NCBI RefSeq assembly: GCF_000442315.1
Contig: NZ_KE557325.1
Location: 1 to 64,000, forward strand
Direction of reading: 5' to 3'
Source of the DNA: Rubellimicrobium thermophilum DSM 16684
GTDB taxonomy: Bacteria; Pseudomonadota; Alphaproteobacteria; Rhodobacterales; Rhodobacteraceae
Length of the DNA stretch: 64,000 nt
Below the pieces are notes generated by a model that saw only the letters and a list, made by a program, of their open reading frames with translations, ran no database searches and was not told the origin of the DNA. Positions 27,807 through 38,726 of this stretch are shown here, piece after piece. The position numbers and the translations under genes were made by a program. How positions within the stretch are numbered: position 1 is the stretch's first letter; each line of letters begins with the position of its first letter.

Positions 27807-28147
27807 GCCGCCGCTTCACCCCCAAGGTCGTCACGGCCAACCGCCTGATCGAGGGCGATGCCGTCTGGCTGACCGAGGACGACCGCTGGTCCCCCGACAT
27901 GGCCGAAGCCGAACTGATCGAGGACGAGGCCCATGCCCAGCTTCGCCTGCTGTTCGCGAAGGGGCAGTCGCATCTCGTCGTGGGGCCCGAGCTGGTGGAT
28001 GCCGCGCCCTCGCCCACCGGTCCGGTGCCCGTCCATTTCCGCGAGGCCTTCCGCACCCGCGGCCCCAGCAACTATCGCCACGGCAAGCAGGCCGAGGGCC
28101 TCATCCCCCGTGGCCGTATCCCTGGCGACGAGACGACCCATGTATAG
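27803..28147 (+). CDS. DUF2849 protein of the sulfite-reduction operon
   Basis: 114 residues, no signal peptide. Matches the DUF2849 family always found between cysG and cysI in alphaproteobacteria: MSRRFTPKVVTANRLIEGDAVWL, W-rich start and HFREAFRTRGPSNYRHGKQ-type end. ATG overlaps the cysG stop, and its own end overlaps the cysI start by 8 bases. Role unknown, presumed accessory to sulfite reduction. Confidence 0.85.
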   Translation: MSRRFTPKVVTANRLIEGDAVWLTEDDRWSPDMAEAELIEDEAHAQLRLLFAKGQSHLVVGPELVDAAPSPTGPVPVHFREAFRTRGPSNYRHGKQAEGLIPRGRIPGDETTHV

Positions 28148-29807
28148 GTACAACGACTTCGACGAAGCCTTCGTGCGGGAGCGTGTCCGCCAGTTCCGCG
28201 CCCAGGTGGAACGGCGCATCGACGGTTCGCTCACCGAGGACGAATTCCGCCCGCTGCGGCTGATGAACGGTCTCTATCTGCAGCTTCACGCCTACATGCT
28301 GCGCGTGGCCATCCCCTATGGGACGCTGCGGGTGGATCAGATGCGGCGTCTGGCCGACATCGCCGAACGCTGGGACCGGGGCTATGGCCATTTCACCACG
28401 CGCCAGAACATCCAGTTCAACTGGCCGCGCCTGAAGGATGTGCCCGACATCCTCGATGCGCTGGCGGATGTGGGGATGCATGCCATCCAGACATCCGGCA
28501 ACTGCGTGCGCAACGTGACCGCCGACCATTTCGCCGGCGCCGCCGCCGACGAGATCGCCGATCCCCGCCCGGTGGCCGAGCTGCTGCGCCAGTGGTCCAC
28601 CGATCACCCGGAATTCCAGTTCCTGCCGCGCAAGTTCAAGATCGCCATCACCGGCTCTCCGAATGACCGGGCGGTGACGCGCGCCCATGACATCGGGCTG
28701 CGCATGATCCGCAATGCCGCCGGAGAGCCGGGCTATGAGGTGCTGGTCGGCGGCGGCCTCGGGCGGACGCCGATGCTGGGCCAGGTGATCCGGGACTTCC
28801 TGCCGGCCGAGGACCTGCTGCCCTATGTCGAGGCCATCCTCGGCGCCTACAACCTCAAGGGCCGGCGCGACAACAAGTACAAGGCCCGCATCAAGATCAC
28901 CGTCTTCGAGAACGGTCTGGACGCCTTCCGCGCCGAGGTGGAGAAGCGCTTCGCCCGTCTGCGCAGCGAATGGAAGGGGGCCGATCGCGCGCTTCTGGCC
29001 GAGATCGAGCGCCATTTCGCCCCCCCGGCCTTTCGCGAGGCGCCCCTTGACGAATACGAGGCCTTCCGCGCCGCCAATCCGGCCTTCCGCGCCTGGACGG
29101 ATACCAATCTCCATCCGCATCGCGCGCCGGGCTATGCCATCGTCACCATCTCGCTCAAGAAGCCCGGCGCCACCCCCGGCGATGCGACCGCGCATCAGAT
29201 GCGGGTGATGGCCGATCTGGCCGAGGCCTACGGCCATGGCGAGCTGCGCGTCTCGCACGAACAGAACATCGTCCTGCCGCATGTCCACCGCTCGGATCTG
29301 CCCGCGATCTGGCAGCGCCTGCGCGAGGCGGATCTGGCCACGGCGAATGTCGGCCTCGTCTCCGACATCATCGCCTGCCCCGGCATGGACTACTGCGCCC
29401 TCGCCACGGCCCGTTCCATCCCCGTCGCGCAGGCGATCGCCCGCCGCTTCGAGGAGCTGGACATCGAGCATGAGGTCGGTCCGCTCAAGATCAAGATCTC
29501 GGGCTGCATCAATGCCTGCGGCCATCACCATGTGGGGCATATCGGCATCCTCGGGCTCGACCGCGCGGGCGTGGAGAACTACCAGATCACGCTGGGCGGC
29601 GACGGGACGGAGACGGCCTCCCTCGGCGAGAAGATGGGGCCCGGCTTCCCGGCCGAGGAGATCGTCGGCGCCGTCGAACGGCTCGTGCTGGGCTATCTTG
29701 CGATCCGGCGGGACGCCGAGGAGACCTTCCTCCAGACGGTCCGCCGCGTCGGCCTCGAACCCTTCAAGGGCTTCCTCTACGGCACGGAGGCGCGCGATGC
29801 GGCCTGA
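28140..29807 (+). CDS. cysI: Sulfite reductase hemoprotein (nitrite/sulfite reductase family)
   Basis: 555 residues. Reduces sulfite to sulfide with six electrons on a siroheme-[4Fe-4S] centre. The four cluster/siroheme Cys are seen in CPGMDYC and, further on, GCINACG, together with HFTTRQNIQFNWP and GNCVRNVT in the siroheme half. Start at 28140 (MYRYNDFDEAFV) overlaps the DUF2849 stop. No flavoprotein cysJ is present; a ferredoxin-NADP reductase ends the operon, which suggests ferredoxin as electron donor. Confidence 0.93.
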   Translation: MYRYNDFDEAFVRERVRQFRAQVERRIDGSLTEDEFRPLRLMNGLYLQLHAYMLRVAIPYGTLRVDQMRRLADIAERWDRGYGHFTTRQNIQFNWPRLKDVPDILDALADVGMHAIQTSGNCVRNVTADHFAGAAADEIADPRPVAELLRQWSTDHPEFQFLPRKFKIAITGSPNDRAVTRAHDIGLRMIRNAAGEPGYEVLVGGGLGRTPMLGQVIRDFLPAEDLLPYVEAILGAYNLKGRRDNKYKARIKITVFENGLDAFRAEVEKRFARLRSEWKGADRALLAEIERHFAPPAFREAPLDEYEAFRAANPAFRAWTDTNLHPHRAPGYAIVTISLKKPGATPGDATAHQMRVMADLAEAYGHGELRVSHEQNIVLPHVHRSDLPAIWQRLREADLATANVGLVSDIIACPGMDYCALATARSIPVAQAIARRFEELDIEHEVGPLKIKISGCINACGHHHVGHIGILGLDRAGVENYQITLGGDGTETASLGEKMGPGFPAEEIVGAVERLVLGYLAIRRDAEETFLQTVRRVGLEPFKGFLYGTEARDAA

Positions 29808-30564
29808 GACCGCCCATCGTCCCTCGGGAACGGGTCTGAACCCGGTCGCCGAACGGGCGGCCGCGCTCAATGCGCGCTACCGCCATCATGGCGCCATCGC
29901 CGTGCTGCGCCATGCGATGGAGGATCCGGAGGTCGGGCGTCTGGCCCTGGTGTCCTCCTTCGGGGCCGAGTCGGTCGTGCTGCTGCATATGGTCGCGGTG
30001 ACGGACCGCCATCTGCCGGTCCTGTTCATCGATACCGAGATGCTGTTTGCCGAAACGCTCGCCTATCAGCTCGAACTGACCGAGCGGCTGCGGCTGACCG
30101 ATGTCCGGGTCATCCGCGCCCGGCAGGAGGACATCACCGCGCGCGACAAGGATGGCCTGCTGCATCGGGTGGACCCGGATGCCTGCTGCACCCTGCGCAA
30201 GACCGAACCGCTCCAGCGGGCGCTGCTGGATTTCGATGCCTGGATCACGGGGCGCAAGCGCTATCAGGGCGGGGCGCGCGCGGCGCTCGAGTTCTTCGAG
30301 GCCGAAGGCGATCTGCGCATCAAGGTGAATCCGCTCGCGCACTGGACCAGCCGCGACGTGCAGGACTATATCGAGGAGAACCGCCTGCCGCGCCATCCGC
30401 TTGTGGCGAAGGGCTATCCGTCCATCGGCTGCGCCCCCTGCACGACCCGGGTGAATGAGGGAGAAGACCCCCGTGCCGGCCGCTGGCGCAACCTCGACAA
30501 GACGGAATGCGGCATCCATATCGTGGATGGCCGGATCCTGCGGGGCGGTTCCGTGGCGGCCTGA
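29797..30564 (+). CDS. cysH: APS reductase (adenylyl-sulfate reductase, thioredoxin-type)
   Basis: 255 residues. Converts adenylyl sulfate (or PAPS) to sulfite. The adenylyl-sulfate, [4Fe-4S] form is indicated by the paired Cys in PDACCTLRKTEPL and CxxC in GCAPCTTR; PAPS-only enzymes lack these. LVSSFGAESVVLLHMV is the PP-loop and ECGIH the catalytic Cys near the C terminus. Starts 11 bases inside the cysI end. Confidence 0.93.
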   Translation: MRPETAHRPSGTGLNPVAERAAALNARYRHHGAIAVLRHAMEDPEVGRLALVSSFGAESVVLLHMVAVTDRHLPVLFIDTEMLFAETLAYQLELTERLRLTDVRVIRARQEDITARDKDGLLHRVDPDACCTLRKTEPLQRALLDFDAWITGRKRYQGGARAALEFFEAEGDLRIKVNPLAHWTSRDVQDYIEENRLPRHPLVAKGYPSIGCAPCTTRVNEGEDPRAGRWRNLDKTECGIHIVDGRILRGGSVAA

Positions 30565-30573
30565 GGAGGATCC

Positions 30574-30999
30574 ATGACGATCATCGTGACCGATAGGGGT
30601 TTCGCGGCCGACGACTTTGCAAGGCCCATCCACCCGCTGGAGGGGGTGGAAGCCCTGAAGGACGGCGAGGGGATCGAGATCGGCCCGGCCGATGACCCCG
30701 GTGCCCTCATCCCCCTTCTGGGGCGGATCGGGCTGATCCGCATCCGCTTTCCGGTCTTCGCCGACGGGCGCGGCTTCTCCCATGCGCGCGATCTGCGCCG
30801 CTGCGGCTATGCCGGGCGGCTGCGCGCCGCGGGCCATGTGCTGGCCGATCAGTATGCCATGTGCCGCCGCTCCGGCTTCGACGAGGTCGAGATCGACGAG
30901 GCCCTGGCCGCCCGTCAGCCGCAGGACCAGTGGCTCGCCCGGGCCAACTGGCGCGATCACTGGTATCAGGCCCGTCTGCGGGCCCCCCTGTGCGCCTGA
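30574..30999 (+). CDS. DUF934 protein of the sulfite-reduction operon
   Basis: 141 residues. DUF934 proteins accompany cysI/cysH in many proteobacteria; typical segments seen are IRIRFPVFADGRGFSHARDL, LRAAGHVLADQYAMCRRSGF and the final WRDHWYQ. Possibly an oxidoreductase accessory, function unproved. GAGGAGG precedes the ATG by five bases; it follows cysH by 9 bp. Confidence 0.88.
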   Translation: MTIIVTDRGFAADDFARPIHPLEGVEALKDGEGIEIGPADDPGALIPLLGRIGLIRIRFPVFADGRGFSHARDLRRCGYAGRLRAAGHVLADQYAMCRRSGFDEVEIDEALAARQPQDQWLARANWRDHWYQARLRAPLCA

Positions 31000-31066
31000 G
31001 ACGCATTGTCCGTCCCCCTGGGGACACAGTAGGAGACGCGCCGCAACGAGCGCGCCGCGAGGAGCC

Positions 31067-31884
31067 ATGACCGACCAGACCCCCGTCAAGGAGGCCGCCC
31101 CCTCAACCTGCCGGATGCGCAGATCGTGACAGAGGTCCGTCATTATACGGACCGCCTCTTCGCCTTCCGCTGCACGCGGCCGCGCTCCCTGCGCTTCCGC
31201 TCGGGCGAATTCGTGATGATCGGCCTACCGGGCGAGAATGGCCGGCCGCTGCTGCGCGCCTATTCTATCGCGTCGCCGGCCTGGGATGACGAGCTCGAAT
31301 TCTACTCGATCAAGGTGCCGGACGGCCCCCTGACCTCCCGCCTGCAGCATATCCGACCGGGCGATGCGATCATCCTGCGGCCCAAGCCCGTGGGCACGCT
31401 GGTCCATGACGCGCTGCTGCCGGGGCGGCGCCTGTGGCTCTTCGCCACGGGGACGGGTTTTGCGCCCTTTGCCTCGCTCCTGCGCGATCCGGAGACCTGG
31501 GAGAAATACGAGGAGGTCGTCGTCACCCATACCTGCCGCGAGGTGGCGGAACTGACCTATGGCCGCGAGATCGTCGAATCCCTCCGCGAGGATCCCCTCA
31601 TCGGCGAGATGGTCGGTGACCGCCTGCGCTATTATCCCACCACCACGCGCGAAGCCTCGGCGAAGATGGGCCGCATCACGACCCTGATCGAATCGGGCGA
31701 GATCTTCCGCGATCTGGGGCTGCCCCCGCTCGATCCGGCGGTGGACCGGGCGATGGTCTGCGGCAGCCTGGCCTTCAATCTCGACATCAAGGCGCTTCTG
31801 GAAAAGGCCGGTCTGCGGGAAGGGGCCAACAGCGAACCCCGCGAATTCGTTGTCGAAAAGGCCTTCGTCGGCGACGGGGTCTGA
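31067..31884 (+). CDS. fpr: Ferredoxin-NADP reductase (5' frameshift)
   Basis: FAD enzyme of the plant/bacterial Fpr class passing electrons between NADPH and ferredoxin or flavodoxin. From the ATG at 31067 (behind GAGGAGCC) the protein reads MTDQTPVKEAAP and then breaks; one added C in the run at 31098-31102 continues into LNLPDAQIVTEVRHYTDRLF and gives 272 residues, exactly the size of Rhodobacter Fpr. Seen: FAD motif RAYSIASP, NADP site LFATGTGFAPFAS, VCGSLAFN, and a C-terminal VVEKAFVGDGV. A GTG at 31126 could start a shortened protein, but would lose conserved residues. Confidence 0.92.
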
Positions 31885-31939
31885 TCCGGACCGGGTCCCG
31901 TACCCGAGGGACGGCCGGTTGCATCGGGAGGACAGCAAG

Positions 31940-31968
31940 ACGCCGCGGAGGGGGACTCCGCGGCGTTT
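31940..31968 (+). terminator. Rho-independent terminator after fpr
   Basis: Perfect 10-bp stem ACGCCGCGGA (31940-31949) and TCCGCGGCGT (31957-31966) with loop GGGGGAC, followed by TT. Marks the end of the sulfur-assimilation operon. T-tract short. Confidence 0.75.
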
Positions 31969-31999
31969 CCCTGTCCGGTGACGGGGAGAAGGCGGGCGC

Positions 32000-32656
32000 T
32001 TATTGCGCGCCCGTCAGGGCCATGCGGATGCGATCGAGCACGGCGGGCAGCAGCGAGGGGCTGTTCGCCGCTTGCGTCAGCGCCTGCACGAGCTGGGTCT
32101 TCTGATCCGCGGGCAGGGAAGAGGCCTCGATCGCGGCCGTCACCGCCGCGACATCGAGATTGGCCGGATCGAGAAGCGCATCGAGATCGGCCGGGGCCGC
32201 CGCGGGCTGGGCGGTGTCGGCCGTGGTTGCGGCCTCCGTCGCCGTGGCCTCCGTCGCCGTGGCCTCCGTCGCCGTGGCCTCGGTGGCGGCCGGTTCTGTG
32301 GCGGTGGCTTCGGGCTGCGCAGTGGCTTCCGTGGCGGCCGGCTCGGTCGCCGCCGGCTCGGTCGCGGGTTCTGCGGCGGGTTCTGCGGCGGGCTCGGCGG
32401 CCGGTTCGGTGGCTCCGGCCTCGGTGGCTTCGGGCGCCGCTTCGGGCGCCGGCTCGGTCGCGGGGGCTTCGGTCGGCTCGGCTGCCGCGTCCTCGGTCAC
32501 GGGTTCGGCCTCCGCCGGTGCGGCTTCCTCGGCTGCGGCGTCAGCGGGCTCCGTCGCGGCCGGCTGGTCGTTCACGACAACATCGTCGCTGCGGCTGTAG
32601 AGATAGGCGATCACCGCAGCGGCGATCACCACAACGATGGCGATGATGCGGATCAT
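32000..32656 (-). CDS. Membrane-anchored low-complexity Ala/Thr/Glu/Pro-rich protein
   Basis: 218 residues: N-terminal helix (MIRIIAIVVVIAAAVIAYLYS), a 120-residue linker made almost only of A, T, E and P with repeated ATEAT/AAEPA units, and a compact C-terminal domain of about 70 residues (LDALLDPANLDVAAVTAAIE ... DRIRMALTGAQ). The helix would anchor it in the inner membrane with the linker spanning periplasm. The C-terminal part looks like a small helical domain with no family I recognise. The plus-strand frame over this region is only a shadow of the repeats. Confidence 0.7.
   Translation of the reverse strand: MIRIIAIVVVIAAAVIAYLYSRSDDVVVNDQPAATEPADAAAEEAAPAEAEPVTEDAAAEPTEAPATEPAPEAAPEATEAGATEPAAEPAAEPAAEPATEPAATEPAATEATAQPEATATEPAATEATATEATATEATATEAATTADTAQPAAAPADLDALLDPANLDVAAVTAAIEASSLPADQKTQLVQALTQAANSPSLLPAVLDRIRMALTGAQ
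32231..32290 (-). repeat. 15-bp tandem repeat inside the low-complexity gene
   Basis: Three perfect tandem copies of GGCCTCCGTCGCCGT (plus strand, 32231-32275) followed by a degenerate fourth to 32290. They encode the TEATATEA segment of the linker, in frame, so copy-number change would alter linker length without breaking the protein. Confidence 0.85.
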
Positions 32657-32880
32657 CGAGATGGTCCTTCCACAATCCCTGCGACCGGCCCCTGCCGGTC
32701 CTCGACCTTCTCTATGTCAGATGCGTCCGGGCTTGGAAAGGCTACGGCCCTGCCGACCCGGTCCCGGCTTCCGGTCCCGGATGCCGGCCTCTGTCCCCGG
32801 CCCTTGCGGGCTTGAAGCAGAACGGCTCTCCGACTATCTTGGAGGCCTGATTTTCCGGCCACAAGCGAAGGATTACAGCC

Positions 32881-33426
32881 ATAGGACGCAGACCCCACAA
32901 CGCACCCCCGGTGCGCGAGACCGGCCCCCGCGTGAACGAACGCCTCCTGAGGGGGGGCGATATCCGCGTGATCGGGCCCAAGGGCGAAAATCTCGGCATC
33001 ATGTCGCCCGACCGGGCGCTTACCCTGGCCGAGGATGCAGGGCTCGATCTCGTGGAGATCTCGCCTACGGCCACGCCCCCCGTCTGCAAGATCATGGACT
33101 TCGGCAAGTGGAAATACGAGACCCAGAAGAAGGAAGCCGAAGCGCGCAAGAACCAGAAGGTCATCGAGATCAAGGAGGTCAAGTTCCGCCCCGGCACCGA
33201 CACGCATGACTATGAGGTCAAGATGCGTTCGGTCCACAAGTTCCTCGAGGAAGGGGACAAGGTGAAGGTCACCCTCCGCTTCCGCGGGCGCGAGATGGCC
33301 CATCAGGATCTGGGCAAGGCCCTGCTGGACCGGGTCGCCGAGGATGTGAAGAATCAGGGCCGGATCGAATCCTTCCCGCGGCTCGAAGGCCGTCAGATGG
33401 TCATGATGATCGCCCCGGCGAAATAG
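32881..33426 (+). CDS. infC: Translation initiation factor IF-3, non-AUG start
   Basis: About 181 residues. IF-3 N domain ([45 protein letters not shown] in parts) and C domain ([34 protein letters not shown]) are complete. No ATG fits: a GTG at 32911 would drop the conserved RRPHNAPP leader. In frame lie ATA at 32881 ([10 protein letters not shown], with AAGGA 8 bases upstream) and ATT at 32872 (AGG directly adjacent). infC of many bacteria uses AUU so IF-3 can repress its own translation; here the spacing favours AUA. Ends before a strong terminator. Confidence 0.9.
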   Translation: MGRRPHNAPPVRETGPRVNERLLRGGDIRVIGPKGENLGIMSPDRALTLAEDAGLDLVEISPTATPPVCKIMDFGKWKYETQKKEAEARKNQKVIEIKEVKFRPGTDTHDYEVKMRSVHKFLEEGDKVKVTLRFRGREMAHQDLGKALLDRVAEDVKNQGRIESFPRLEGRQMVMMIAPAK

Positions 33427-33468
33427 GGGCAGCCCGGCGCGGAGCTCATCCGCCATTCCCGAGAGACT

Positions 33469-33500
33469 CGGCCCGGCGCCTTCGGCCCCGGGCCGTTTTT
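33469..33500 (+). terminator. Rho-independent terminator after infC
   Basis: Stem CGGCCCGG (33469-33476) with CCGGGCCG (33488-33495) around an 11-base loop, followed by TTTTT. Well-formed and 42 bp past the infC stop. Confidence 0.85.
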
Positions 33501-33516
33501 CGCCGGGGCAGAGGGA

Positions 33517-33873
33517 TCAGGGGCTGTCTCCGCTCCACAGCCTCTCGATCCCGTCGGCGACCCTGTCGCGTTCCTGATCCGTGCCTTCGCCATGCACCAC
33601 CAGCAGGGCATTGACAAAGCTGTCGCGGAAGACCGGGCACATGATGAGCACGTCATTGTCGCCGGGTGCGAAGTCCCAGCCATAGACGATCCACTCCGTG
33701 GGATCGAGGATGCCCTGTTCCCCGGTCTGCCGGTTCCAGGCGTTCATGACCTTGGTGGCCCGATGCATGCAGGCGGGACGATCGGCCACCTCGCCCAGAT
33801 CGTAGATCGCATACCCTTCGGCTGAGGCGATGCCGGCTGCGCCGATCAGGAGGGACGTCAGGACGGGGCGCAT
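33517..33873 (-). CDS. Secreted hypothetical protein
   Basis: 118 residues with signal peptide MRPVLTSLLIGAAGIASA and a mature domain of about 100 residues (EGYAIYDLGEVADRPACMHR ... YGWDFAPGDNDVLIMCPVF). Two Cys (PACMH, IMCPV) could form a disulfide in the periplasm. Ends in a polar acidic stretch. I do not recognise the family. It is convergent with infC and 122 bp downstream of sufT on the same strand; no motif shows enzymatic activity. Confidence 0.7.
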   Translation of the reverse strand: MRPVLTSLLIGAAGIASAEGYAIYDLGEVADRPACMHRATKVMNAWNRQTGEQGILDPTEWIVYGWDFAPGDNDVLIMCPVFRDSFVNALLVVHGEGTDQERDRVADGIERLWSGDSP

Positions 33874-33995
33874 GGACAGGCCTCCCTCGGCGGCGCTTGC
33901 AGGCCAAGTCTATCACGGGCAGACCCCTGCGCAAAGCGTCATGCGGTGCCCGCCGACCGGCTTGCCGTGCCGCAGCGGCCCTTCCCCGACATGAA

Positions 33996-34358
33996 CTACA
34001 TGAAGCCGAGTTCCAGCCGGGCCTCGTCGGACATCATGTCCATGCCCCATTGCGGCTCGAAGGTCATCTGCACATCGACCTGCTTCACCCCCGGCACCGC
34101 GCTCACCGCATCGGCAACCCATCCCGGCATTTCGCCGGCCACGGGGCAGCCCGGCGCCGTCAGCGTCATGACGATCTCCACGGCGCCTTCCTCGTCGATC
34201 CGCACCGTGTAGACGAGGCCGAGATCGAAGATGTTGACCGGGATCTCGGGATCATAGACCGTCCGGCAGGCCTCCACGACCTGCGGATAGAGCGGATGAT
34301 CGGTCGTCGAAGGGGCGATGAGGGGGGTTCCCTCGATCTTCGGTTCGGGACAGGACAT
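33996..34358 (-). CDS. sufT: SufT/MIP18-family Fe-S assembly factor
   Basis: 120 residues with a DUF59 domain: CRTVYDPEIPVNIFDLGLVY, a strand-turn-strand, and the conserved TAPGCPVAGEMP with Cys. SufT-type proteins help deliver Fe-S clusters. In Rhodobacterales the gene usually closes the suf operon; here no other suf gene is present in the window, so it may be detached from it. The N-terminal 20 residues are a low-conservation extension. Start at 34358. Confidence 0.85.
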   Translation of the reverse strand: MSCPEPKIEGTPLIAPSTTDHPLYPQVVEACRTVYDPEIPVNIFDLGLVYTVRIDEEGAVEIVMTLTAPGCPVAGEMPGWVADAVSAVPGVKQVDVQMTFEPQWGMDMMSDEARLELGFM

Positions 34359-34528
34359 CGTCAGGCTCCCCGGTGATCCCGACTGCTCATATAAGGAATG
34401 TCCGGCATCCGTAAAGCGCCCGGCCCGGCGGGGCGGCGTTCCGCCATTTGCCTTCGCCCGGCCGGCGCGATAGGCCGCCGCGGTCGGAACGGACCGGCAG
34501 ACATCGGATGGGCGGGAGGCAGGGGAGG

Positions 34529-35659
34529 ATGGCCAGCGGGATCATCTTCACGGTCGCGGCGACGGATGGGCGCGCACGGACCGGGGTCCTGAAGACCCCG
34601 CGCGGCGAGATCCGCACGCCCGCCTTCATGCCCGTCGGCACGGCGGCGACGGTCAAGGCCATGCTGCCCCAGAGCGTGCGCGCCACCGGGGCGGACATCC
34701 TTCTCGGCAATACCTATCATCTCATGCTCCGGCCCGGCGCCGAACGCATCGCGCGTCTTGGCGGGCTGCATCGCTTCATGAACTGGGACGGCCCGATCCT
34801 GACCGATTCGGGGGGGTTCCAGGTCATGTCCCTGGCGGCCCTGCGCCGGCTCGACGAGGACGGCGTAACCTTCGCCTCCCATATCGACGGCTCGCGCCAC
34901 CGCCTGACGCCCGAACGCAGCATGGAGATCCAGCGGCTTCTGGGGTCCGACATCGTCATGGCCTTCGACGAATGCCCGGCGCTGCCCGCCCCGGAAGAGG
35001 CCGTGGCGGCCTCCATGCGCCTGTCGATGCGCTGGGCGGCCCGCTCGCGCGAGGCTTTCGGCGATCGCCCCGGCCATGCGCTGTTCGGCATCATGCAGGG
35101 CGGCGTCACGCGCGAGCTGCGCGAGGAATCGGCCGCGGCGCTGCGCGCCATCGGCTTTGACGGCTATGCCATCGGCGGGCTTGCGGTGGGCGAGGGACAG
35201 GCGGCGATGTTCGAGGTGCTCGACTACGCCCCCGGCCTGCTGCCGCAGGACCGCCCCCGCTATCTGATGGGCGTGGGCAAGCCCGACGACATCGTGGGGG
35301 CGGTGGCGCGTGGGGTGGACATGATGGATTGTGTCCTGCCCACCCGGTCGGGCCGCACCGGCCAGGCCTGGACACGCCGCGGCCCGGTGAATCTGCGCAA
35401 TGCCCGCCATGCCGAGGATCCCCGCCCTCTCGACGAGGCCTGCACCTGCCCCGCCTGTCGGGGCTATTCGCGCGCCTATCTTCACCATGTCGTGCGCGCC
35501 GGCGAGATGATCGCAGGGATGCTCCTGACCTGGCACAACCTCCACTATTTCCAGCAACTCATGCAGGAGATGCGCACGGCCATCGCCGCCGGCCGCTTCG
35601 CCGCATGGGAGGCGGAGTTCCACAGGCTGCGTGCCGAGGGCGATATCGAGCCGCTCTGA
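34529..35659 (+). CDS. tgt: Queuine tRNA-ribosyltransferase
   Basis: 376 residues. Exchanges G34 for preQ1 in tRNAs with GUN anticodons. Seen: catalytic-site region [13 protein letters not shown], nucleophile Asp in [21 protein letters not shown], and the zinc site [16 protein letters not shown]. Start at 34529 ([14 protein letters not shown]) sits directly after GGGGAGG; the spacing is short, but upstream ATGs give non-homologous extensions. No queA is adjacent in the window. Confidence 0.94.
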   Translation: MASGIIFTVAATDGRARTGVLKTPRGEIRTPAFMPVGTAATVKAMLPQSVRATGADILLGNTYHLMLRPGAERIARLGGLHRFMNWDGPILTDSGGFQVMSLAALRRLDEDGVTFASHIDGSRHRLTPERSMEIQRLLGSDIVMAFDECPALPAPEEAVAASMRLSMRWAARSREAFGDRPGHALFGIMQGGVTRELREESAAALRAIGFDGYAIGGLAVGEGQAAMFEVLDYAPGLLPQDRPRYLMGVGKPDDIVGAVARGVDMMDCVLPTRSGRTGQAWTRRGPVNLRNARHAEDPRPLDEACTCPACRGYSRAYLHHVVRAGEMIAGMLLTWHNLHYFQQLMQEMRTAIAAGRFAAWEAEFHRLRAEGDIEPL

Positions 35660-35988
35660 GATCTCCCCAAGAGGATGTGATTCGCCGGGTCCGGACCCCG
35701 ATCGGGCCGTTGCGCGAAGCACCCCCGGAGCGCGCGGTCCTGCAGGAAATCATTAACCTTCTGCCCGTAGATCTGGCGGCAGAAGGGCGATGATCGCCCG
35801 CAGCGGATCGCCGGAAGAGGAAGGCAGGATCATGGAAAACCAACCGGACGGGGCAGCGCCCCCCCTTCATCCGTTCCGTGAGGCGGTTGACACCCCCTCT
35901 GCCAACCCCCAACTATCCGTCATCGACCGGGGAGGGCGAGTGCCGCCGACGACCGGGGCCGCCGCCTTCCGCTACTGAGGACTTCCCA
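35660..35988. other. Intergenic region tgt-lon
   Basis: 329 bp with no supported gene; a 62-codon frame (35790-35978) has no recognisable features. It contains the candidate lon promoter listed separately and a hairpin-prone CTTCTGCC...GGCAGAAG pair near 35758-35788. Confidence 0.5.
35887..35916 (+). promoter_or_regulatory. Candidate promoter of lon
   Basis: A perfect TTGACA at 35887-35892, an 18-base spacer and AACTAT at 35911-35916, about 70 bp upstream of the lon start. lon is normally heat-shock regulated; the C-rich spacer does not distinguish a sigma-32 from a housekeeping promoter. Confidence 0.4.
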
Positions 35989-38397
<2,409 letters not shown>

Positions 38398-38427
38398 GCC
38401 TCGCGCCCGGGGCTCGCGCCCGGGGTC

Positions 38428-38458
38428 GGGCCGCCGCCTGTCGGTGGCGGCCCGTTTT
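38428..38458 (+). terminator. Rho-independent terminator after lon
   Basis: Stem GGGCCGCC (38428-38435) with GGCGGCCC (38446-38453), then G and TTTT (38455-38458). Strong GC stem and U-tract; 31 bp past the lon stop. Confidence 0.85.
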
Positions 38459-38651
38459 GCGGGAATGACGGGGCAGGCTGGGGGCGGGTCTGCGGCAAGG
38501 CAGGAGAGGATCTGTCGGGAAACCGGCAGCCCATGCCCCAGGATGGCCCGGACGAGGAGGCGGGCAGGGCGGACGGCTCCGCTTGCCTGAACGTCAATCG
38601 TGGTCCGGCTCTTGCGGATGCCATCAGGAGAGTCTAGAGCGGCCTCCGCAA

Positions 38652-38726
38652 GGGCGACTAACTCAGTGGTAGAGTGCTTCCTTCACACGGAAGAAGTCGG
38701 GGGTTCGAATCCCTCGTCGCCCACCA
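38652..38726 (+). tRNA. tRNA-Val (CAC)
   Basis: 75 nt including encoded CCA. Acceptor GGGCGAC pairs with GTCGCCC, D arm CTCAGTGGTAGAG, anticodon stem-loop CTTCC-TTCACAC-GGAAG with CAC anticodon reading GTG, T arm with GGTTCGAATCC. Confidence 0.95.

Noticed and set aside
32003-32815. Plus-strand Gly/Arg-rich frame over 32003-32815
   Set aside because: Produced by the tandem repeats of the minus-strand gene; no plausible start or product.
35790-35978. 62-codon frame upstream of lon
   Set aside because: No ribosome site or motif, and it overlaps the likely lon promoter.
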